From the NCBI GenBank assembly GCA_963811225.1, contig CAWEQO010000012.1, positions 620,001 to 684,000 on the forward strand: 64,000 bases of DNA. Reading direction: 5' to 3'. Source of the stretch: CAWEQO01 sp963811225 (GTDB lineage: Bacteria > Chloroflexota > Anaerolineae > Anaerolineales > Anaerolineaceae). Both the position numbers and the translations under genes were made by a program. Within the stretch, counting starts at the first letter, position 1. Every line of letters begins with the position of its first letter. This document shows positions 57,309-64,000 of the stretch, one piece after another. The notes under the pieces were generated by a model that was not told the DNA's origin, ran no database searches, and saw nothing but the letters and a program-made list of their open reading frames with translations.

Positions 57309-57398
57309 GTAACTGCTCAGGCAGTGGTGTTTTCAGGAGAAGGAGCGCCGCTGCAGCGGCGCTCCTTCTCCTGAAAACACCACTGCCTGAGCAGTTAC
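57309..57398. repeat. 90 bp perfect palindrome
   Basis: Arms 57309-57353 and 57354-57398 (45 bp each) are exact reverse complements with no spacer. It lies between the rpoC terminator and the gyrA promoter. Its outer 16 bp equal those of the 21 bp hairpin at 6660, and gcagtggtgttt recurs at 3469. It carries no open frame of note. Confidence 0.95.
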
Positions 57399-57450
57399 AA
57401 TGACTGGAAATATCTTATCAGAAATTAACGAAATAAGGACAAGATTGGTG

Positions 57451-57487
57451 CATAAAAGGACCCCGAGGGGAAATGCCCTCGGGGTCC
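57451..57487 (-). terminator. Intrinsic terminator of rpoC
   Basis: Perfect 12 bp GC-rich stem (57458-57469 with 57476-57487), 6 nt loop, then TTTTATG on the minus strand. It begins 21 nt after the rpoC stop. Confidence 0.9.
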
Positions 57488-57508
57488 CGATCTTCAATTC
57501 TCAATCAA

Positions 57509-60500
57509 CTAGTCGGCCCCGGTCGGAAGCTCAGAGACGTCCATCGGATGCTGCTTGGCAGCTTCCTTCTCTTCCGCCAACTCCGCAATGCGCTCCTCTT
57601 GCTCGACGAAGCGACCATGCACGAAGCCGGTACCCGCCGGGATCAGCTTGCCGATGATGACATTCTCCTTCAAGCCGTACAGCGGGTCTTCGCTTGATGC
57701 GATTGCGGCGCCGGCCAGCACCTTGATCGTGTGCTGGAACGAGGACGCCGACAAGAACGAATCGGTGCTCAGGGATGCTTTGGTGACACCCAGCAGGATC
57801 TCGGCATACTTGGCCGGCTGCTTGCCATCGGTCAGCATCTGCTCGTTGACCCGGCGGATCTCCAGGCGGTCGACGACGTCCATTGGCAGGAAGTGCGTGT
57901 CGCCCGGGCGAACCACTTGCACCTTGCCCAGCATCTTGCGGATCAGCACCTCGAAGTGCTTGTCGTTGATGTTCTGGCCTTGGGCCCGGTACACCTTCTG
58001 GATCTCGGTCAGCAGGTACATCTCAGCGGCGTCGCGACCGTTGATGCGCAGCACGGTGTGCGGGTTCAGCGAACCCTCGGTCAGCGGCTGGCCGGCGTTG
58101 ACGTGCTCGCCGTCGCGGATCAGCAAGCGCGAGGTGGTGGGGATTTCATAATCCTCCGACTCGCGGTTCTCGTACGAGATGATCACCTTGCGGTTCTCAA
58201 CCCGCACCTGTCCGGTGTGCTGAGCGGTGATGGTGGCATCGCCAAGCTGGACGATCGTGTCGCCCATGGAAACGGTGTCCTCGTCCTTGACGGCGATGGT
58301 CCACTCCTCAGGCACATCGTACTCGTCGGCCACGATCTCGCTGTGTTCGACGCGCACCGTGCGCTGTTCGCTGATGCGGTCGGACAGGATGACCTTGGAC
58401 ACGCCCGAAATCTTGGTAATGACCGCTTCACCTTTCGGCATGCGGCGGGCTTCGAAGAGTTCCTCAACACGAGGGAGACCGGTCGTGATGTCACCGCCGG
58501 CAGCCACACCACCGGTGTGGAATGTGCGCAGGGTCAGCTGGGTGCCGGGCTCGCCGATCGACTGGGCGGCGACGATACCGACAGCCGCGCCGAGCTCGAC
58601 CATCTTGCCGCGCCCCAGGTCCATGCCGTAGCATTTGGCGCAGATACCGTGGATCAGATCGCAGGTCATTGGCGAACGCACTTTGACGACGTCTACAGCC
58701 GTCTGAGAAATCTTGCGGACACGGTCGTGATCGAGCATATCGTCGCGCTCGCCGAGAATCTCACCAGTGGTCGGGTCGACCACGCGGGCCGCCAGCAAGC
58801 GCCCATACAGGCGGCTGCCCAGCGGCTGCCCGGCGACGTCCTCGCTCTTGCGGATCCACATGCCGTCTTCCGTGCCGCAGTCCTCTTCGTTGATGATAAT
58901 GTCTTGCGCCACGTCGACCAGACGGCGGGTCAGATAACCGGCGTCTGCGGTACGCAGGGCGGTGTCGGCCAGACCTTTGCGAGCGCCGTGGGTGGAGATG
59001 AAGTATTCCAGAGCGGTCAGGCCCTCGCGGAAGTTCGACTGGATGGGCAGGCGGATGATGCGACCGGCGGGGTCAGCCATCAAGCCGCGCATACCGGCCA
59101 ACTGCGAGATTGTGCCGAAACCACCCTTGGTGGCGCCGGAGTTTGCCATGGTGAACAAATTGCCATTGGGGTCCATCTGCTTACGGACGGCGTCTGCCAG
59201 CACAGTGGTCGTCGTCTGCCAGACTTCGATGACGCGCTCGTTGCGTTCCTGTTCGGTCAGCAGACCACGGCGGAATGAGCGGTTGATGTTCTCGACTTCC
59301 TGCTGGGCCTTGGCCAGGATTTCCGGCTTCTCGGCCGGAATGGTGATGTCGTTGACGGCCAGGGTCGAGCCGGAGCGCATGGCGTATTCGAAGCCAATGT
59401 CCTTGACTCGGTCGGCCACTTCGGTGGTGATATCCGCACCAACTACCTCATAAACCTCAGCGATCAAGTCTTTCACGCCGCCCTTATCCAGGACCTCGTT
59501 GACAAACTGAACCTCAGGCGGGAGGATGCGATTGAAGATCACGCGCCCAACGGTAGTGTCGAGCAGTTTCTTCTCGCCCTCGGCCTGGTAGTTGCCCTGC
59601 TCATCAAAGTGGGTTTCCACCTTAACCTTGATCTTCGCGTGGACGTCCACCTGACCCAGGCTGTAGGCCAGATCCACCTCGTCCATGTCAATGAAGGCGC
59701 GGCCAGTGCCCTTGTGCTCACGGTCATCCATCATGGTCAGGTAGTACACACCCAAGACCATGTCCTTCGACGGGCTGATGATCGGCTCGCCATCGGCAGG
59801 CTTGAGCAGGTTGCGGGACGAAAGCATCAGGTTGCGGGCTTCCCAAACCGCCTTCTCGGATAGCGGCACATGCACAGCCATTTGGTCACCGTCGAAGTCT
59901 GCGTTGAAAGCGGTGGTGACCAGCGGGTGCAGCTGAATGGCGCTGCCCTCGATGAGGACGGGCTCGAAGGCCTGGATACCCAGACGGTGCAGGGTGGGCG
60001 CACGGTTCAGCAGAACCGGTCGCTCTTTGATGACCTCTTCCAGAACTTCCCAAACCTCTGGGCGATTGCGCTCAATGAACCGGCGGGCTCCCTTGACGTT
60101 GGCGGCGTAGTTGTGCGCCACCAGACGGGCGATCACGAACGGACGGTACAGCTCCAGCGCCATGGTCTTGGGCAGACCGCACTGATACAGCTTGAGAGCC
60201 GGGCCGACCACGATCACCGAACGGCCGGAGTAGTCGACGCGCTTACCGAGCAGGTTGCGGCGGAAACGGCCTTTCTTACCCTTGAGCATGTCGCTCAGGG
60301 ATTTCAATTCACGGCGGCCGCGGCGGGAAAGCGCCTTGCCGCGCTGTGAATTATCGATCAGGCTGTCCACAGCCTCCTGGAGCATGCGCTTCTCGTTGCG
60401 GACGATCACGTCCGGGGCGCCCAGCTCCAACAGTCTCTTCAATCGATTGTTGCGGTTGATTACACGGCGGTAAAGATCGTTGAGGTCAGAGGTTGCGAAA

Positions 60501-61777
60501 CGACCGCCATCGAGCTGCACCATAGGGCGCAGGTCGGGCGGGATCACAGGCAGAACTGTCAGGACCATCCACTCAGGGCGGTTGCCCGAGCGGCGGAAGG
60601 CTTCCACCACCTTCAAACGGGTGGTCGCTTTCTTGCGCTTCTGCTTGCTCTTCGAGGTTCTCACCTCAACCCACAGGTCTTCCGAGAGCTTGTCCAGGTC
60701 GAGCCGGCGCAGAATGTCGTAGAAGGCTTCGGCGCCCATATCGGAGCGGAACACCTGGCCCCAGCGCTGCTTGAGCTCGCGATAGCGGCTTTCGCTCAAG
60801 AAAGTGAAGGGGCGCAGCTCCTGCAGCTCGTCGCGCAGGCGAGCGTTCTGGTTCTGGGTCTGCTCCGACTGGTCTTCCAGTTGGTTGCGCAGGGCTTCCA
60901 TCTGCTCATCGGCTTCGGCGCGCACCTGCTGTTTGCTCAGGTCGATCTGCGCCAGGTCGCGCTGCAGTTGCTCTTTGAACTCGTTCTCGATCTCGTCGAG
61001 GCGTTCCTTGACGATCTTCTGAACGCGGCTGATGTGCTGGTTGGTAATGGCTTCTCCAGCCTCAGCGACCACGGTATTGGCTGCGCCAAAAACCATCTGG
61101 TTGCGGGTGGGTTTGCCCAGAGTATCCTGAAGCGAGCGTTCCAGCTCCTGGCCTTCTTGCATGACCGGCTCGAGCCGGGTCGCAATCTGCTCGTCGGCGC
61201 GGGATTGCAGGTCGGTCCGCTGCGCTTGCAGCTCTTCCAACCGGCGGTCACGGCTCAGCTTGACTTCCAGGATTTTGGCGTTGATCTGAGAGCCGGCTTC
61301 GCGCTCAGTAACGCTGATCTCATCTTCGAGACGCTTGAGCGCCTTCTGGCGAGCGTCTTCATCCACGTACGTAACGATATACTGTGCGAAGTACAGGACA
61401 CGGTCGAGATTGCGGCGAGAAATATCCAACAGCAAGCCCAGGTATGAGGGGATGCGCCGGGTATACCAGATGTGAGCAACCGGCGTTGACAGGTCGATAT
61501 GCCCCATCCGCTCACGCCGAACGGATGAACGTGTCACCTCCACGCCGCACTTATCGCAAACGATCCCCTTATAGCGGGGATTCTTATACTTACCGCAGTA
61601 ACACTGCCAGTCTCTCGTCGGGCCAAAAATTGCCTCGCAGAAGAGGCCGTCCTTCTCGGGCCGCAGCCTGCGGTAGTTAATAGTCTCAGGCTTCAATACC
61701 TCTCCGTAGGACCAACTACGGATCGTCTCCGGGGATGCCAGGCCAATACGTAATGCTACCAGGTCTTTCGTTTCCAC
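57509..61777 (-). CDS. rpoC: RNA polymerase subunit beta-prime with lineage-type coiled-coil insertion
   Basis: The 1422-residue catalytic beta-prime subunit. The zinc ribbon has Cys at about 59, 61, 74 and 77; the second zinc site is in VRSPMTCDLIHGICAKCYG. The active site NADFDGDQMAVHV (about 624-636) carries the three Asp. Residues about 140-325 are an extra coiled-coil between the zinc ribbon and clamp, absent from the E. coli protein. The start chosen is GTG 61777, at 7 nt after AGGAGG; TTG 61780 is too close. It has its own promoter and is not preceded by rpoB, which is usually the upstream gene of rpoC. Confidence 0.97.
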   Translation of the reverse strand: METKDLVALRIGLASPETIRSWSYGEVLKPETINYRRLRPEKDGLFCEAIFGPTRDWQCYCGKYKNPRYKGIVCDKCGVEVTRSSVRRERMGHIDLSTPVAHIWYTRRIPSYLGLLLDISRRNLDRVLYFAQYIVTYVDEDARQKALKRLEDEISVTEREAGSQINAKILEVKLSRDRRLEELQAQRTDLQSRADEQIATRLEPVMQEGQELERSLQDTLGKPTRNQMVFGAANTVVAEAGEAITNQHISRVQKIVKERLDEIENEFKEQLQRDLAQIDLSKQQVRAEADEQMEALRNQLEDQSEQTQNQNARLRDELQELRPFTFLSESRYRELKQRWGQVFRSDMGAEAFYDILRRLDLDKLSEDLWVEVRTSKSKQKRKKATTRLKVVEAFRRSGNRPEWMVLTVLPVIPPDLRPMVQLDGGRFATSDLNDLYRRVINRNNRLKRLLELGAPDVIVRNEKRMLQEAVDSLIDNSQRGKALSRRGRRELKSLSDMLKGKKGRFRRNLLGKRVDYSGRSVIVVGPALKLYQCGLPKTMALELYRPFVIARLVAHNYAANVKGARRFIERNRPEVWEVLEEVIKERPVLLNRAPTLHRLGIQAFEPVLIEGSAIQLHPLVTTAFNADFDGDQMAVHVPLSEKAVWEARNLMLSSRNLLKPADGEPIISPSKDMVLGVYYLTMMDDREHKGTGRAFIDMDEVDLAYSLGQVDVHAKIKVKVETHFDEQGNYQAEGEKKLLDTTVGRVIFNRILPPEVQFVNEVLDKGGVKDLIAEVYEVVGADITTEVADRVKDIGFEYAMRSGSTLAVNDITIPAEKPEILAKAQQEVENINRSFRRGLLTEQERNERVIEVWQTTTTVLADAVRKQMDPNGNLFTMANSGATKGGFGTISQLAGMRGLMADPAGRIIRLPIQSNFREGLTALEYFISTHGARKGLADTALRTADAGYLTRRLVDVAQDIIINEEDCGTEDGMWIRKSEDVAGQPLGSRLYGRLLAARVVDPTTGEILGERDDMLDHDRVRKISQTAVDVVKVRSPMTCDLIHGICAKCYGMDLGRGKMVELGAAVGIVAAQSIGEPGTQLTLRTFHTGGVAAGGDITTGLPRVEELFEARRMPKGEAVITKISGVSKVILSDRISEQRTVRVEHSEIVADEYDVPEEWTIAVKDEDTVSMGDTIVQLGDATITAQHTGQVRVENRKVIISYENRESEDYEIPTTSRLLIRDGEHVNAGQPLTEGSLNPHTVLRINGRDAAEMYLLTEIQKVYRAQGQNINDKHFEVLIRKMLGKVQVVRPGDTHFLPMDVVDRLEIRRVNEQMLTDGKQPAKYAEILLGVTKASLSTDSFLSASSFQHTIKVLAGAAIASSEDPLYGLKENVIIGKLIPAGTGFVHGRFVEQEERIAELAEEKEAAKQHPMDVSELPTGAD

Positions 61778-61811
61778 CAAACTGCCTCCTGAACCGGAAT
61801 TTTAAACAAAA

Positions 61812-61845
61812 AAGCCAAAAAGCGCATGAGTTTCTCTCAGCGCTT
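61812..61845 (-). terminator. Terminator-like hairpin in the rpoC leader
   Basis: AAGCGC-TGAG pairs with CTCA-GCGCTT (one bulged base) in the minus-strand RNA, then TTTTTGGCTTTTTT. It lies between the rpoC promoter and its start, so it could attenuate rpoC transcription. Confidence 0.6.
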
Positions 61846-61886
61846 TGATAAGCGTGGGGTCAAAGGTTATATACATGCAAACTGAG

Positions 61887-61916
61887 ATTATACCACAAAT
61901 TATCCAATTTGTGCAA
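61887..61916 (-). promoter_or_regulatory. Promoter of rpoC
   Basis: TTGCAC (61916-61911), an 18 nt spacer and TATAAT (61892-61887) with the TGG extended -10 in front, on the minus strand. Gives a 100 nt leader. Confidence 0.75.
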
Positions 61917-61943
61917 TGAGAATCTGGAGAAAATCCCCTTATT

Positions 61944-64000
61944 TTATGAGGATGTTTCCCCCCCTGGCGGCTCGAAAGGCACTTCGAGGTAAAAAGCACT
62001 CCCTTTCCCCAATTGGCTCTCTACCCAAACACGCCCTCCATGGCGCTCTGCAATCGTTTTGACGATCGCTAATCCTAAACCGGTGCCTCGTTGTGCATAA
62101 GCTTCCCGCCGGCCGCTGCGGTAAAACTTCTCAAACATGTGAGGCAGATCTAAAGGTGCGATACCTATCCCCGTATCTCGTACTTCGAATACGACCGTAG
62201 ATGGACGTAATTGTACCTCAATATTGACTTTTCCGCCAACTTGAGTGTACTTAATCGCATTTTCCACCAGGTTATAGATGGACTGCTCCAGCAAGGCGTT
62301 ATCGGCCTGGATGGTGATCGGCTGCAGCATCTCTGGGTCTTCTGGCCGGTCGTTGATGAGCTGAATGTTCTTCTGCGTGGCCTGGGGAGTCAGGGCATTC
62401 ATCACCCGGTCAACCACCTCGTACACCGAGAACTTGCTGATCTGCAGGCCAATCCCGGCCTCGATGCGGCCCAGGTCGAGCAGGTTGTTCACCAGGCGGG
62501 TCATGTTCTCTACCCCACCGACGATCTTGCGGACGTAGCCCTTTTGCTGATCGTTCAGCTCCCCAACCATTTGCAGCATGGTTGCATAGCCGCGCATCAG
62601 GGTCAGCGGTGAGCGCAAGTCGTGACTGACGGTCGATACAAAATCGGACTTGAGCATATCCAGCTGCTTGTAATGGGTGATGTCGCGCAGGATGCAGATC
62701 TTGCCCATGTGGTGGCCATCGCCTTGCACCGGCGAAACGCTGGCAAAGTACACCCGGTTGTTCTGCATGGTGATCTCGCATGAAGATACACCCTCTTTGG
62801 GCTCATCCAGCACCAGCTCCAGCAGTTCCTTGTTGAAGATCACGTCTTTGATATGCCGGCCTGCACCCGAGGCCACGACTAGCCCGGGCACCTGCAAGGC
62901 GGCCGGGTTGAGCAGCAGCAGGCGCATCTGCTGATCGATGACAAACACCGGTTCGGGGGTCGAAGCCAGCATGGCTTCCAGGCGCTGCCGCCCGATCTCG
63001 GCGGTGGCGTACAGGCGGGCGTTCCCGGCTGCCAAGGCGGCCTGCCCGGCCAGGGTGGAGAGGAAACGGATTTCCTCATCCCAAATCGTGTGCGGCTCGT
63101 CGTAGGCGATCCACAGCGCCCCGTAGTACATGTTCTCGTGATGCAGTGGCATAGCCAGAACCGCTCCCGGCTGGGGATGCCCAGGCGGGACGTTTAAGCG
63201 TCTCAGACGTTGGGTGTTGGCGATGGTGACCATCTCCTGCTGGCGCATCATCTCGAAGATCTGGGAGTCCAGGAAGGCGAAGCGTTCGTTAGAAGGCCCG
63301 CATCCGAAGCCGACCGGCTTTTCCTGACGCGGATCGAGGGTCACATCCCGCACCAACACCACTCGAGCCGAGGAAGCGTTATCGCCCAGGGCGGCTCGCA
63401 AGATCGGCTGGACGGCATCTTCCACCTCCAGGTGCATCGCTACGCCCTGACTGACCATCAGCAGCCGGTTCAACTCCTCCAGGCGGGCTTTCAGGCTGAT
63501 GCGCATCTGCTCGAAAGCGCGCCCGAACTGCCCCACCTCGTCCACTCCCTGGATTTGCAGGGGGTGATCGAGCTGGCCTTGTGAGATCAGGGTGGCCTCG
63601 TCGGCCAGACCCTTGAGCGAGAGCGTGACCGAGCCCAGCGCCAACCGCAGGATGAAGAAGGACACCACCGCCAGGAAGATCAACATCACCAGCAGCGGCA
63701 CGGCGATATCGAGCGCCATCTGCTGGGCTTGCTCCGCCGGGACCGAGAGGACCACCGCCCAAGGCCGCCCGATGATTGGTTTGTAGTAACTGTACTGTCG
63801 CGTACCGCTGGAGGAGGTATCTTGGAACGAACCCTGGGATTCCGGCAGCCTGCCGAAGTACTGGGTCATCACCAGATTGGCTACCGGGTGGTAGAGAATA
63901 TAACCATTCTCGTCCAGGATCATGCCCTCGCCGCCAATATCGTGGATGGTTTCAAGGGCTTGGATGGCAGGCTGCGTGAAGGGATTGGAGTTGAGGTCGG
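61944..64000 (-). CDS. Sensor histidine kinase with dCache, HAMP, GAF and PAS parts (5' end off the right edge)
   Basis: At least 685 residues, open to the window edge. From the visible N-terminus: the end of a Cache-like extracellular sensor (GGEGMILDENGYILYHP), one membrane segment with LLVMLIFLAVVSFFILRLAL, then HAMP, a GAF-like domain with LAMPLHHENMYYGALW, and a PAS with PEPVFVIDQQMRLLLLNPAAL. HisKA follows with FVSTVSHDLRSPLTL (the phosphorylated His), and HATPase with NLVENAIKYT, DTGIGIAPLD and GTGLGLAIVK. The kinase would signal to an unseen response regulator. It ends 28 bp before the rpoC promoter. Confidence 0.93.
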   Translation of the reverse strand, partial: DLNSNPFTQPAIQALETIHDIGGEGMILDENGYILYHPVANLVMTQYFGRLPESQGSFQDTSSSGTRQYSYYKPIIGRPWAVVLSVPAEQAQQMALDIAVPLLVMLIFLAVVSFFILRLALGSVTLSLKGLADEATLISQGQLDHPLQIQGVDEVGQFGRAFEQMRISLKARLEELNRLLMVSQGVAMHLEVEDAVQPILRAALGDNASSARVVLVRDVTLDPRQEKPVGFGCGPSNERFAFLDSQIFEMMRQQEMVTIANTQRLRRLNVPPGHPQPGAVLAMPLHHENMYYGALWIAYDEPHTIWDEEIRFLSTLAGQAALAAGNARLYATAEIGRQRLEAMLASTPEPVFVIDQQMRLLLLNPAALQVPGLVVASGAGRHIKDVIFNKELLELVLDEPKEGVSSCEITMQNNRVYFASVSPVQGDGHHMGKICILRDITHYKQLDMLKSDFVSTVSHDLRSPLTLMRGYATMLQMVGELNDQQKGYVRKIVGGVENMTRLVNNLLDLGRIEAGIGLQISKFSVYEVVDRVMNALTPQATQKNIQLINDRPEDPEMLQPITIQADNALLEQSIYNLVENAIKYTQVGGKVNIEVQLRPSTVVFEVRDTGIGIAPLDLPHMFEKFYRSGRREAYAQRGTGLGLAIVKTIAERHGGRVWVESQLGKGSAFYLEVPFEPPGGETSS

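Overview
The window is a 64 kb stretch of a GC-rich bacterial chromosome. The gene content suggests a heterotrophic member of the Chloroflexota, probably Anaerolineae-like. The grounds are protein families typical of that group: a serine hydroxymethyltransferase-GcvT fusion, a DUF4230 protein, a MoaD-MoaE fusion, WD40 lipoproteins, an M29 aminopeptidase, and a DegV protein next to an ECF sigma factor. This is inference from protein character, with no database comparison. There is no rRNA, tRNA, CRISPR array or prophage. One intact insertion sequence is present.

Layout. 1-4.8 kb: minus-strand smc-rnc and moaC-moaDE units. 5.2-10 kb: scpA, a hypothetical protein, PspC, an aldo/keto reductase, uridine phosphorylase and a GT2 glycosyltransferase. 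10.2-15.5 kb: a sugar-use locus (MFS transporter, GH2 beta-mannosidase-like, GH1 beta-glucosidase-like). 15.5-18.4 kb: a WD40 lipoprotein whose probable promoter is split by an IS1634-like element. 18.5-21.2 kb: mutS with a single-base frameshift. 21.4-27.5 kb: a CPBP protease, a membrane protein, a pterin dehydratase, and the minus-strand fmt, panE-like and GH13 genes. 27.6-33.4 kb: a DUF4870 protein, a heterodimeric ABC exporter, small proteins and a broken glutaredoxin-like gene. 33.2-38 kb: an aminotransferase and the SHMT-GcvT fusion. 38-44.7 kb: a hydrolase, an M29 peptidase, a membrane-anchored subtilase, and an ECF sigma-DegV-small membrane protein operon. 44.8-53.4 kb: a TGS-uridine-kinase-like protein, a lipoate ligase-like protein, a DUF4230 protein, a PhnD-like lipoprotein coupled to an APH-like kinase, and DUF218, HD and TIM-barrel/SnoaL-like proteins. 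54.3-64 kb: gyrA with a long basic tail, rpoC with a coiled-coil insertion, and a sensor kinase running off the right edge.

The most striking feature is between the genes. Many intergenic regions carry a long inverted repeat with perfect or nearly perfect arms of 14-45 bp. Most have unrelated stem sequences, and they occur in convergent, divergent and co-directional gaps. The extremes are a 90 bp perfect palindrome between rpoC and gyrA, a 32 bp stem at 33085-33159 and a 29 bp stem just upstream of rnc, the gene for the double-strand RNase. Two related fold-back arrays (about 9.75-10.12 kb and 53.46-54.25 kb), a tandem pair of nested palindromes (4.86-5.13 kb) and a two-strand G-quadruplex-capable segment (5.96-6.08 kb) add to this.

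Expression signals are readable. Several promoters match the sigma-70 type with TANAAT -10 boxes, and a near-consensus example drives the ABC exporter. At least seven genes have the -10 box only 6-8 nt before the start codon and no Shine-Dalgarno sequence, which suggests leaderless mRNAs.
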